Positions 45,521-55,795 of a stretch of DNA of 64,000 bases are shown piece after piece. Positions within the stretch are counted from its first letter, which is position 1. Every line of letters starts with the position of its first letter. The notes beneath the pieces were generated by a model. The model saw only the letters and a list, made by a program, of their open reading frames with translations. It had not been told where the DNA came from and made no database searches. The position numbers and the translations under genes are program-made. This DNA is from WHUA01 sp963711215 (GTDB lineage Bacteria > Pseudomonadota > Alphaproteobacteria > UBA8366), in NCBI GenBank assembly GCA_963711215.1, contig CAVQDH010000007.1:248001-312000 (forward strand), written 5' to 3'.

Positions 45521-46370
45521 TCAGCTTCGCCGCAAATAGACACACCAATAGGCCATGGCGACCAGGCCGCCGCCGATCATATTGCCGATCGTTACCGCGA
45601 CCAGATTGCCGATCATGCCGCCGAGCGTGAGCGCCGGGAAGTCGGCGGGAGTTCGCGCCAAAGAGGGACCAGGCATCCGTTCCCGCAAACCATTTGACAA
45701 GCAGACCCGCCGGAATGAGGTACATGTTGGCCACCGAATGCTCGAAGCCGGCGGCGACGAAGGCGCTGATCGGCGGTACGATCGCCGCGATCTTGCCGAT
45801 CACCGTGCGGGCGCTGTAGCTGAGCCAAACGGCGAGGCAGATCAGCAGGTTGCATAAGATGCCGAGCAGCAGGGCGCGAAAGAGCGGGATTGCGCACTTG
45901 CCGTCGGCGACGGCGAGCGCCATGCGGCCCACCGAGCCGTTGCCGAACAGGAAATGGCCAGACAGGAAGACGAGAAAGGCAGTGCCGGCCGCGCCGACGA
46001 AATTGCCGGCATAGACGATCGACCAGGCGCGCATCAGCAAACGAAGCCGGATCGCGCCGCTGGCCCAGGCCATTGCCATCAGGTTGTTCGCGGCGAACAG
46101 CTCGCCGCCGCCCACGGCCACCAGGATCACGCCGAGTGAAAAGGCCACGCCCCCCAGCATCCGCATCAGGCCGAAAGGTAATAGCCCGGAGGCCCCGGAC
46201 AGGGTCACGGTCATGAAGACGGCGCCGAACGCGATGAACGCGCCGGCGAGCACCGCCAGCGCCAGCAGCGAGAACGTATCCATCTCCGCTCTGGCGATCC
46301 CGACCGTCTCGGCCTTCCGCGCCATCTCGCGCGGCAGCAGCGGATCAAAGGGGAAGCGTTCGTCTCGCAT
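45521..46370 (-). pseudogene. Formate/nitrite transporter family protein, one apparent frameshift
   Basis: The six-helix FNT fold is visible: FSLLALAVLAGAFIAFGAVF, GGELFAANNLMAMAW (the FTGN-like loop), WSIVYAGNFVGAAGTAFLV and VAAGFEHSVANMYLIPAGLL, which carries the pore His. The frame breaks near 45643-45655. Beyond one extra base it continues DFPALTLGGMIGNLVAVTIG, NMIGGGLVAMAYW and stops at 45521. The repaired length is about 282 residues. FNT proteins move formate, nitrite, hydrosulfide or lactate; which one here is unknown. Its start codon lies inside the 3' end of the GST gene, overlapping by 26 bases. Confidence 0.88.
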
Positions 46371-47230
46371 CGGCGATCCTTCGGGCTTGAGGATACTTTG
46401 AACCGTGGCTCCCGGGCATCGGCAACCGCATACCGGATGTCTGCGGATCTACAGTGGCCGGCCCGGCGTAGTCGGGGCTCCCCTGCTCCAGATATCCCCC
46501 GATATGCGCGTTCTTGAAACCGGGCCGGGCCGTCAGCCGCGCCCACCAGTCCGCGGTGCGCGGGTTCGTGCGCGGGTCGACTTGTTCGGGCTCCAGCTCC
46601 TCGATCCGCTTTACATAGGGCGTGACGCTGATGTCGGCGAGGGTGAACGGCTCCCCGAGCAGCCAGGGGCCATGGGCGAGCGCGTCCTCCATCTTCCGGA
46701 TGAGGCCCCGCAGGACGTCCATGGCCGCTTCCAGCTCTTCCGCCGTGAAGGGGTCGCGCGCCATGCGGTACCAGAAATTCCGGCGTTCTGGACTGGGGAT
46801 GTTGGCGAGCTTGGCGTCCAGCTCCGCATCGCTCCAGTTCCGCGCGATCGGATGAATGGTCAGCTGCCAGTTATGCTTCAGGACGGCGGGGAGATATTTC
46901 TCGTCCACGTCGCGGCACCAAAGCCGCATGGCGTGGCGCGTCGAGCGGCGCGGCGGGACGAAGCGGATTCGCGGGAAAGGCTTCGTCGAGATACTCATTG
47001 ATGAAGGTGCTTTCGATGAGCTGCGCGCCGTTGTGGATCAGCGCCGGCACGACCGCGTTCGGATTGATCTTGCGGTATTCCGGGGAATGGTGCTCGTTCT
47101 TTCGGATGTTGATGGGATGGCTTGCATAGGCGAGCTGTTTTTCGGCGAGGGCGAAGCGCACCTTGCGGGAAGCGCTGGACGACCAGCCGTGATAGAGGAT
47201 GAGCGACTCGTCGGCGGCATCCGATGTCAT
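46345..47230 (-). pseudogene. Glutathione S-transferase, one apparent frameshift
   Basis: The thioredoxin-like N-terminal domain is clear (ESLILYHGWSSSASRKVRFA, with the catalytic Ser region, and NAVVPALIHNGAQLIESTFI, the cis-Pro and ES motif). Near 46973-46976 one extra C in a CCC run breaks the frame. The all-helical C-terminal domain continues in the new frame (MRLWCRDVDEKYLPAVLKH, LGEPFTLADISVTPYVKRI, where the N-capping Asp motif is T-L-A-D). The repaired protein is about 294 residues. The substrate is unknown; the class resembles bacterial maleylacetoacetate isomerase/zeta or theta types. An error in the sequence is more likely than loss. Confidence 0.87.
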
Positions 47231-47271
47231 TTTCCTGTTTCTTCCCTGTTCGTGCCGGTGCGGCTGTGAAA

Positions 47272-47298
47272 GAAGCGGGGCCATCGCGGCCCCGCTTC
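47272..47298 (-). terminator. acs: Terminator after acs
   Basis: An 11-base-pair perfect stem (GAAGCGGGGCC at 47272-47282 with GGCCCCGCTTC at 47288-47298) lies about 30 bases past the acs stop. On the minus strand it is followed by TTTCAC, so the T-tract is short. Confidence 0.6.
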
Positions 47299-47328
47299 CT
47301 ATAATCTTCGATCGATAGCGCGTCGCCG

Positions 47329-49269
<1,941 letters not shown>

Positions 49270-49433
49270 GGTGTCGCGTTTCCCCTGCAAAACCATTCCT
49301 ATCCGGCGCGAAATCGACCGATACGCCGGCTTTTCTTTCACATCGCTATAGTGTCATATCTCAGGGGGTAGACCAAGCCCGCGACGCCTATCGTTAATTG
49401 TCCGGACAGGGCTCGAACAAGGGGGTTCGGCGC

Positions 49434-50198
49434 ATGCAGTTGCAGCTTTCCACATGGCCGGAGGTCGAATCCTACCTTGAGAAAAGCACGGCGATCATCC
49501 TCCCCATCGGCTCGACCGAGCAGCATGGCCCGACCGGCCTGATCGGCACCGATGCGCTGACGGCGGAGGTCATCGGCCGGCGTCTGGGCGAGGAGGCGGG
49601 CGCCCTGGTCGCGCCCACCATCGCGGTCGGTATGGCGCAGCATCACATGGCGTTCGCCGGCTCGGTGACGCTCCGGCCGTCGACCCTCATCCTGGTCGTT
49701 CGCGATATCGTGATGTCGCTGGCGCGGCACGGCTTCGACAAGTTCTTCTTCGTCAACGGCCACGGCGGCAACATCGCGCCGGTGAGCACCGCCTTCAGCG
49801 AGATCCACGCCGAGCTGGGCGAGGCGGCGGCGATCGCCGGCCCCGGCGCCAACCAGATGCCGGCGGAGGTGCTGTGCCGGCTCGTCAACTGGTGGGAAAT
49901 GCCGTCGGTGAAGAAGCTGTCGGACGCGCTCTACGGCGACAAGCGCGGCACGCACGCGACGCCCGACGAGGTTGCCGTCACCTGGTATGCCTTCCCGGAC
50001 CAGCAGCGCTCGGCCGCGCTGGGACCCGTGGCGCGCGACAGCGACCCGATCCAGGGCGCTGCCGACTTCCGCCGCCGCCATCCGGACGGCCGCCGCGGCG
50101 CCGACCCGTCGCTCGCCACGCCGGAAGACGGCCGGCGCTTCGTGGAGGCGGCGGTGAAGGATTTGGCGAAGGAATACCGGGCGTTCTGCGGCGGCTGA
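49434..50198 (+). CDS. Creatininase family amidohydrolase
   Basis: This 254-residue protein has the creatininase fold. The metal-binding sequence IILPIGSTEQHGPTGLIGTD provides the Glu and His. IAVGMAQHHMAFAGSVTLRP, FFFVNGHGGNIAPVS and the late Glu near YGDKRGTHATPDEV complete the binuclear site. Family members open creatinine or other cyclic amides, or take part in riboflavin/F420-like and mycofactocin pathways; the specific reaction is unknown. ATG 49434 has GGGGG eight bases upstream. It is followed by a convergent Rieske gene, with 21 bases between stops. Confidence 0.9.
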   Translation: MQLQLSTWPEVESYLEKSTAIILPIGSTEQHGPTGLIGTDALTAEVIGRRLGEEAGALVAPTIAVGMAQHHMAFAGSVTLRPSTLILVVRDIVMSLARHGFDKFFFVNGHGGNIAPVSTAFSEIHAELGEAAAIAGPGANQMPAEVLCRLVNWWEMPSVKKLSDALYGDKRGTHATPDEVAVTWYAFPDQQRSAALGPVARDSDPIQGAADFRRRHPDGRRGADPSLATPEDGRRFVEAAVKDLAKEYRAFCGG

Positions 50199-50219
50199 GC
50201 GTCGGCCGCTATTCGCGTT

Positions 50220-50567
50220 CTAGAGCTCGATCAAGACCACGTCGCCGTTGCGCAGCTCGACCTTGAGCGGCTGCAGCCGATCGCCCGCGCAGGGGCCGCT
50301 GATGCAATGGCCGTCCTCAATGCGGAACTCGGCGCCATGCGTGTCGCAAAGGATGTATTTCTTGTCCAGGGTCATGAAGCTGCCGTTGGCCCAGTTGAGC
50401 GGCGTCGCGACATGCGGACAGACATTGTGATAGCCCCGCACAGTATCGCCCTGCCGGTGCACGAGGATGTCGATGATCTTGCCGTCCTGCTCGATCTCGA
50501 AGCCCTTGCCTTCGCCGTCGTTGATGTCCTCGAGCCGGCAAAGGACCTTGTCGAGCTTGGTTGCCAC
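50220..50567 (-). CDS. Rieske [2Fe-2S] protein
   Basis: This 115-residue stand-alone Rieske domain has cluster ligands in VCPHVATPLNW (C-x-H) and LCDTHGAEFRIEDGHCISGPC (C-x-x-H). It resembles ferredoxin components of ring-hydroxylating dioxygenases and the small nitrite-reductase subunit. No oxygenase gene is nearby, so the electron partner is unknown. A GTG at 50567 is the likely start, 11 bases after the stop of the EVE gene, with AGGGG upstream. It is the last gene of a minus-strand run that begins with tsaD and gpsA. Confidence 0.9.
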   Translation of the reverse strand: MATKLDKVLCRLEDINDGEGKGFEIEQDGKIIDILVHRQGDTVRGYHNVCPHVATPLNWANGSFMTLDKKYILCDTHGAEFRIEDGHCISGPCAGDRLQPLKVELRNGDVVLIEL

Positions 50568-50578
50568 GCGCCGCGCCC

Positions 50579-50992
50579 CTAGGCCTTGGTCTCGCCCATG
50601 GCGCAGATCAGCTTCCACTCGTCGTCGCCAATCGGCGTGACGGACAGGCGCGACTGGCGCACCAGCGCGAGCTTCTCCAGCCGCGGTTCGGCCTTGATCT
50701 CGGCCAGCGAGACCGGGCGCTTCATCGGCTTCACTGCCTTGATGTCGACCATGCCAAAACGGCCCGAGGCATCGGTGTGATCCGGATAGTATTCCCGCAC
50801 GACCTCGACGATCCCGACGATGCGCCGCTCGTCGACCGAATGGTAGAAAAAGCCAAGGTCGCCGACCTTCATCGCCTTCATGTTGTTGGCGGCCTGGTAG
50901 TTGCGCACGCCGTTCCAGTGCTCGACGCCCTTCTTCACCTGCATGTCCCAGGACCAGGCGCCCGGTTCCGATTTGAAAAGCCAATACGCCAT
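50579..50992 (-). CDS. EVE domain protein
   Basis: This 137-residue single EVE domain (PUA-like) starts MAYWLFKSEPGAWSWDMQV and has VEHWNGVRNYQAANNMKAMK plus GDLGFFYHSVDERRIVGIVE. YTH/EVE domains recognise modified bases in RNA or DNA, and bacterial EVE proteins of this size bind modified cytosine or adenine in an aromatic cage. The target is not known here. It lies nine bases after the YCII-domain gene and is part of the same transcription unit. This neighbourhood (EVE, YCII, gpsA, tsaD) is common in alphaproteobacteria. Confidence 0.94.
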   Translation of the reverse strand: MAYWLFKSEPGAWSWDMQVKKGVEHWNGVRNYQAANNMKAMKVGDLGFFYHSVDERRIVGIVEVVREYYPDHTDASGRFGMVDIKAVKPMKRPVSLAEIKAEPRLEKLALVRQSRLSVTPIGDDEWKLICAMGETKA

Positions 50993-51001
50993 GGCGCGTT
51001 C

Positions 51002-51607
51002 CTAGCTGCTGTTCTTGGGCCAGAGATTTTCGTATGCCTGTGTCCGCTTGTCGCCATAGACGCCATTGGCATTGAACGGCTCGGCGGCGAACCAGGCGTC
51101 CGCGGCGGCGCGGTCGGGGAAATCGACAATGTAGAGCGAGCCGACGCGGTCTTCCATCGCCGTCGCATCGCTGTCCTCGAACATCGGGCCGACCGCGAAG
51201 AGATGGTCCTCCGTCGCGGCGAGATAATCGAGATGCGCCTGGCGGAAGGCCTTGCGCGGCCCGGCGGCGGCGGCGCCGTTGAGGTTGAAATAGGCGAACA
51301 GCCGGCCGCGGACCTTGGGTCGGCCGTGCTTTGGCCACAGGTTGTCGTAGGCCTTGATGGTGATGGAATTGTAGACGCCGCTCCGCGTGAAGGGCTCGTC
51401 CTGCAGCCAGGCGGCGGCCGTCGGGCGGTCGGGCCAGTCCATGATGAAGATCGAGCCGGTCATGGCTGAAAGGTCATCCTGCCACAATGGGCCGGCGGCG
51501 AAGAAACGGCTGGCCTCGCCCGCCAGATACTGCTGATGCGTCGGACGGATTTCTGCGCGGCGGGCCGCCGTGCCGGGGGCGTCGAGCAGGTAATAGACGA
51601 ACAGCAT
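51002..51607 (-). CDS. Tandem YCII-domain protein
   Basis: This protein of about 201 residues is built from two YCII domains of the same design. The first spans about residues 1-95 (RPTHQQYLAGEASRFFAAGP, IFIMDWPDRPTAAAWLQDEP) and the second about 105-200 (RQAHLDYLAATEDHLFAVGP, LYIVDFPDRAAADAWFAAEP). Each ends in a similar Y-x-NLWPK segment. YCII domains have a ferredoxin-like fold with a His-Asp pair; enzymatic roles are known only for a dehalogenase-like member. The two halves and the separate 100-residue YCII gene upstream suggest local duplication. ATG 51607 is selected for the conserved MLFVYYLLD start. Confidence 0.85.
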   Translation of the reverse strand: MLFVYYLLDAPGTAARRAEIRPTHQQYLAGEASRFFAAGPLWQDDLSAMTGSIFIMDWPDRPTAAAWLQDEPFTRSGVYNSITIKAYDNLWPKHGRPKVRGRLFAYFNLNGAAAAGPRKAFRQAHLDYLAATEDHLFAVGPMFEDSDATAMEDRVGSLYIVDFPDRAAADAWFAAEPFNANGVYGDKRTQAYENLWPKNSS

Positions 51608-51642
51608 GGCCGCTCCTCGAGGCGCGTCGTGCGCGCCGTTGC

Positions 51643-51945
51643 CTACGCGCCTTCCGCCGCACCCGGGTTCCACTGCCCCTTGCGCATGCGGATGATCGTG
51701 ACATTCTTGAACACGCCGTTCTTGGCAAAGGGATCGCCGTCGGAAAAGGCCTTCGCCTTGGCGCGGCTGTCGACGTTGACGATGAACAGGCTGCCGATCG
51801 CCTCGGTGCCGGCGTCATTCTGCGTCGCGCCCGCGAGCACGAGGATACCCTTCTGGCTCTGCAGGTATTCGCGGTGGGGGGCGAGGTGCTTTTCACGGAT
51901 CGCGGCGGTGTCCGCATTGTCTTCACAGGCGATGGCCCACAGCAT
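51643..51945 (-). CDS. YciI-like protein
   Basis: This 100-residue single YCII domain reads MLWAIACEDNADTAAIREKH, then LAPHREYLQSQKGILVLAG with the conserved His, and LFIVNVDSRAKAKAFSDGDP with the Asp. It is the usual companion of gpsA and tsaD in alphaproteobacteria and its biochemical function is unknown. It is separated by 35 bases from the tandem YCII gene and by about 80 bases from gpsA. Confidence 0.92.
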   Translation of the reverse strand: MLWAIACEDNADTAAIREKHLAPHREYLQSQKGILVLAGATQNDAGTEAIGSLFIVNVDSRAKAKAFSDGDPFAKNGVFKNVTIIRMRKGQWNPGAAEGA

Positions 51946-52025
51946 GGTCGGTCTCCCTAGCAGCGATTATTGGGTGGCGTGCGAGGAGGCTAGCGGGCCG
52001 CCGCGCGAGGGTCAATTCGTGCCGG

Positions 52026-53030
52026 TCAATCGGTGTCCGGCGCTTCCGCGCGGAAGGGCCGGCTGAGCAGGCCCGCGATCTCCCGCTCGATGTCGGCGCC
52101 ATGGTTGATCACCTGGTCCACGGCGGCGCAGATCGGCATCTCGACGCCGAGCTTGGCCGCGAGCGCGACCACGGAGGCGGCGCTGAACACCCCTTCGGCG
52201 ATCGACTTGCGCTCGGCCAGGACGTCCTTGAGGGCGCGACCTTCGCCGAGTGCGATGCCGAGCGACATGTTGCGCGACTGCGGGCCGTTGCAGGTGAGCG
52301 TCAGGTCGCCCAGCCCGGAGAGGCCCATCAGCGTCTCGGGCTTGCCGCCCTTGGCGACGCCGAGCCGCGCCATCTCGGCCAGGCCGCGGGTGATCAGCGC
52401 GGCCCGCGTGTTGTCGCCCAGCTTCTTGCCGGTGACGATCCCGCAGGCGATGGCGAGCACGTTCTTGACCGCGCCGCCGATTTCCGCGCCGACCGGATCG
52501 TCCGACAGATAGGGCCGGAACAGCGGGATGCCGATCAGCTCGACCAGTTTCTCGCCGAGCGCCACGTCCGCGCAGGCCAGCGTCACCGCCGTCGGCAGGC
52601 CCTGCGCCACCTCGCGCGCGAAGGTGGGGCCGGACAGCACCGCGATCGGCGAGTCGGGCAGCGCCGCCGCCGCGGCTTCCGTCATCAGGGCGAGGGTGTC
52701 GTGCTCGATCCCCTTGGCGCAGAGCACGACCGGCGTCCCGGATTCCAGATGCGGGCGCATGCTCGTGGCGACGACGCGGAGAAATTGCGATGGCGCCACG
52801 AGCAATACGGCATCCGCGCCGTTGAGCGCTGCGGCCATGTCGCTGGTCGCCGCGATGCCGGGCTCGAGCTCGATGTCCGGCAGGAAGATCGGGTTGCCCT
52901 CGCCGGCGTTGATCGCGTCGACGACTTCCTGCTCGCGTACCCAGAGCGTGGCCTCGTGCCCGGCGCGCCGCGCGACGCAGGCGAGCGCCGTGCCCCACGC
53001 CCCGCCGCCTATGATTGCAATTCGCGCCAT
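52026..53030 (-). CDS. gpsA: Glycerol-3-phosphate dehydrogenase [NAD(P)+]
   Basis: This 334-residue enzyme reduces dihydroxyacetone phosphate to sn-glycerol-3-phosphate for phospholipid synthesis. The cofactor site is MARIAIIGGGAWGTALACVA. VVLCAKGIEHDTLALM, LSGPTFAREVAQGLPTAVT, GGAVKNVLAIACGIVTG (catalytic Lys) and LSGLGDLTLTCNGPQSRN are all conserved, and AEGVFSAASVVALAAKLGVE closes the C-terminal domain. The gap to the tsaD stop is three bases, so the two are co-transcribed. Confidence 0.97.
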   Translation of the reverse strand: MARIAIIGGGAWGTALACVARRAGHEATLWVREQEVVDAINAGEGNPIFLPDIELEPGIAATSDMAAALNGADAVLLVAPSQFLRVVATSMRPHLESGTPVVLCAKGIEHDTLALMTEAAAAALPDSPIAVLSGPTFAREVAQGLPTAVTLACADVALGEKLVELIGIPLFRPYLSDDPVGAEIGGAVKNVLAIACGIVTGKKLGDNTRAALITRGLAEMARLGVAKGGKPETLMGLSGLGDLTLTCNGPQSRNMSLGIALGEGRALKDVLAERKSIAEGVFSAASVVALAAKLGVEMPICAAVDQVINHGADIEREIAGLLSRPFRAEAPDTD

Positions 53031-53033
53031 ATC

Positions 53034-54077
53034 CTACCCTCGCGGCAATGCGGCCGTTTCGTCAAGCGGCCAGCGCGGGCGGGCGGGCGCATCGAGCGCG
53101 TCTTTCAGCCCCGCGCGAAGCCGCTCGATGCCGGCCCAGGCGACCATCGCCGCGTTATCGGTGCAGAGCGCCAGCGGCGGCGCGGCGAAGCGTATGCCGG
53201 CGGATTTCGCCGTTTGCGCCAGCGCCGCGCGCAGCACCTGGTTGGCGGCGACACCGCCGGCGACCACCAGCGTGTCGCCTGCCGGAAATTCCGTCCGGAA
53301 GCGCGCGATCGCCCGCGCCGTCCGGTCGGCGAGCACGTCGGCGACGGCTTGCTGGAAGGATGCGGCGATGTCGCGCGCCGTCTGCGGATCGAGCGCGTCC
53401 GCCGGCAGCCGGTCGAGCGTCTGGCGCACGGCGGTCTTGAGCCCGGAAAAGGAAAAGTCGCAGCCGGGCCGCCCCAGCATCGGACGCGGCAGATCGAAGC
53501 GCGCCGGATCGCCCGTGCGCGCCGCCGCTTCCAGCGCCGGTCCGCCGGGATAGCCGAGGCCGAGCATCTTGGCCGTCTTGTCGAAAGCCTCGCCGACCGC
53601 GTCGTCGACGGTCGTGCCGTAGCGCCGGTAGCCGCCGGGCCCGGTCACGGCGAGCAGCATGCAATGCCCGCCCGAGACCAGCAGCGCAAGATAAGGGAAA
53701 TCGATGCCTTCGGTCAGCCGCGGGGTCAGCGCATGCGCTTCCATGTGGTTGACCGCGACGAAGGGCAGATCGCGCACCAGCGCGATCCCCTTGCCGGTCA
53801 TCAGCCCGACCATGACGCCGCCGATCAGGCCGGGGCCCGCCGTGGCGGCCACGCCATCCAGGTCCTCGTAGCCGATGCCCGCGTCCTCGAGCGCCTGGCG
53901 GACCAGCCCGCCGATATGGTCGAGATGGCTTCGCGCCGCGATTTCCGGCACCACGCCGCCATAGGGACGGTGCTCGTCGAGCTGCGACAGCACGACGTTG
54001 GACAGGATGTGGCGGTCATCCCGCACGACCGCCACCGCGGTCTCGTCACAGGAGGTCTCGATGCCGAGCACGAGCAT
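53034..54077 (-). CDS. tsaD: tRNA threonylcarbamoyltransferase TsaD
   Basis: This 347-residue enzyme transfers the threonylcarbamoyl group to A37 of ANN-decoding tRNAs, working with TsaB and TsaE. The N-terminus MLVLGIETSCDETAVAVVRD, the metal-binding AVNHMEAHAL (HxxxH), LLVSGGHCMLLAVTG, DDAVGEAFDKTAKMLGLGYP and the ATP-binding VVAGGVAANQVLRAAL are diagnostic. ATG 54077 is the natural start. It is divergent from hemC over a 75-base gap, the typical alphaproteobacterial arrangement. Confidence 0.97.
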   Translation of the reverse strand: MLVLGIETSCDETAVAVVRDDRHILSNVVLSQLDEHRPYGGVVPEIAARSHLDHIGGLVRQALEDAGIGYEDLDGVAATAGPGLIGGVMVGLMTGKGIALVRDLPFVAVNHMEAHALTPRLTEGIDFPYLALLVSGGHCMLLAVTGPGGYRRYGTTVDDAVGEAFDKTAKMLGLGYPGGPALEAAARTGDPARFDLPRPMLGRPGCDFSFSGLKTAVRQTLDRLPADALDPQTARDIAASFQQAVADVLADRTARAIARFRTEFPAGDTLVVAGGVAANQVLRAALAQTAKSAGIRFAAPPLALCTDNAAMVAWAGIERLRAGLKDALDAPARPRWPLDETAALPRG

Positions 54078-54152
54078 GGCGGGTTTGTAGCCCTTGCCGA
54101 TAGGGATCGCAAACCCCTTCCGGTCGGGCGGGGAAGCGGGTAGAGATGCAGC

Positions 54153-55070
54153 ATGACGCCCAAACTGCGTATCGGAACCCGCGGCTCGCCGCTCGCCTTG
54201 ATCCAGGCGGAAGCCGTCGGCGGGGCCTTGATGCGCGCGCATGCCGCGCTCGAGATCGACTATTGCGTCGTGCGCACCAGCGGCGACCGCATCCAGGACC
54301 GTCCGCTCGCCGATATCGGCGGGAAAGGCTTGTTCACCAAGGAGATCGAGCAGGCGCTGTTCGACAAGCAGATCGATCTCGCGGTCCATTCCATGAAGGA
54401 TGTCGAGACCTTCCTGCCGGATGGACTTTCCATCGTGGCGATGCTGCCGCGTGAAGATCCGCGCGATGTCTTGCTGTCCGCGAACGGCGAATCGCTCGAT
54501 GCCTTGCCGCAGGGCGCGCGAATCGGCACGTCGTCGGTCCGCCGCCAGGCGCAGCTCCTCAACCGCCGCCCCGACCTCCGGGTCGTTCCGTTCCGCGGCA
54601 ACGTGCAAACCCGGCTGCGCAAGCTGGAAGCCGGTGAGGCGGACGCGACGCTGCTCGCCGCGGCAGGGCTCAAGCGCCTGGCGCAGCTTGGCCTCATGAC
54701 CCAAATGCTGGAGGCCGACGTGATTCTGCCGTCGGCGGGCCAGGGCGCGATCGGGGTCGAGGCGCGGACCGCGGATACAGCGACGCTTTCCTTGCTGGAC
54801 GCGATCAATCACCGCGACACGGAGATCTGCGTCTCGGCGGAGCGTGCGATGCTGGCGGCGCTGGACGGCTCCTGCCGCACGCCGATCGGCGCGCTCGCGG
54901 AGCTGGACGCCTCGGGCCGGACCTTGCGGCTGCGCGGCCTCGTCGCGCGGCCGGACGGCTCCGAGCTGCACCGGCGCGAACGAACCGCAGCCGCCGGCGA
55001 CGCGATCGCGATGGCGGCCGATCTCGGCGCCGAGTTGCGCGCTTTGATGGCGGCGGATTTCTTCTCGTGA
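54153..55070 (+). CDS. hemC: Porphobilinogen deaminase (hydroxymethylbilane synthase)
   Basis: This 305-residue enzyme joins four porphobilinogens into hydroxymethylbilane. It shows KLRIGTRGSPLALIQAEAV, GGKGLFTKEIEQALFDKQID with the catalytic Lys, LAVHSMKDVETFLPDGL with the essential Asp, GTSSVRRQAQLLNRRPDL and the dipyrromethane cofactor Cys in LDGSCRTPIGALA. It overlaps the hemD start by four bases (GTGA), showing coupling within the heme operon hemC-hemD-mitofilin-hemY. Confidence 0.97.
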   Translation: MTPKLRIGTRGSPLALIQAEAVGGALMRAHAALEIDYCVVRTSGDRIQDRPLADIGGKGLFTKEIEQALFDKQIDLAVHSMKDVETFLPDGLSIVAMLPREDPRDVLLSANGESLDALPQGARIGTSSVRRQAQLLNRRPDLRVVPFRGNVQTRLRKLEAGEADATLLAAAGLKRLAQLGLMTQMLEADVILPSAGQGAIGVEARTADTATLSLLDAINHRDTEICVSAERAMLAALDGSCRTPIGALAELDASGRTLRLRGLVARPDGSELHRRERTAAAGDAIAMAADLGAELRALMAADFFS

Positions 55071-55795
55071 CGGAATACCGGGCCCGTCCGCGCGTGCTGG
55101 TCACGCGGCCGAGCGCGGACGCCCTGCCGCTTGCCGATGCCCTGCAGCGCCGCGGCTTCGACGTGCTGCTGCAGCCGCTGCTGCGCATCCAGGCGACGGA
55201 CGGCCCGGCGCCCGACCTGACCGGTGTCCAGGCGCTGCTTTTCACCTCGGCCAACGGCGTCCGCGCCTTCGCCCGCCGCTCCGGCGTCCGGACGCCGGCA
55301 GTCTTCGCCGTGGGCGATGCGACCGCCGCCGCCGCCAAGGCCGAAGGGTTTTCGTCGGTTACGAGCGCCGGCGGCGCTGTCGAGGATCTCGCCCGGCTGG
55401 TGGCGGGCCGCCTCGATCCGGCAGGCGGCAAGCTGCTGCACGCGGCGGGCAGCGCGGTGGCCGGCGACCTTGCCGGCGCGCTGGGCGCGGCGGGGTTCAC
55501 GGTCGAGCGCCTGCAGCTCTATACGGCGCAACGGGTGGAGAGCTTCGACCCGTCGATCAGCGCGGCGCTTCGCGACGGCGCCGTCGATGCGGCGTTGTTT
55601 TTTTCTCCGCGCAGCGCCGCCAGCTTTGTTAGTGTGGTGCGCGCTGCCGGGTTGACGGAGGCATGCGGGGGGATCGGGGCTTTTTGCCTGAGCGAGGCCG
55701 TTGCGGAGGCGGCTTCGGCGATACCCTGGCGGTCGGTCGCCGTCGCGCCGGAGCCGAATCAGGAAAGCCTGCTCGCTACACTGGAGCGCGAATTG
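55067..55795 (+). CDS. hemD: Uroporphyrinogen-III synthase
   Basis: The HemD fold occupies about 240 residues: RARPRVLVTRPSADALPLAD, LLFTSANGVRAFARRSG, KLLHAAGSAVAGDLAGAL and ALFFSPRSAASFVSVV. The usual ending is seen as VAPEPNQESLLATLE. The GTG start overlaps the hemC stop. In the sequence as given there is no stop at the end of hemD; the frame runs straight into the next protein. The motif GAATTGACC at 55790-55798 contains TTGA, which would fit a HemD stop (TGA) overlapping a TTG start of the next gene if one base were missing nearby. The end coordinate is therefore approximate. Confidence 0.85.
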
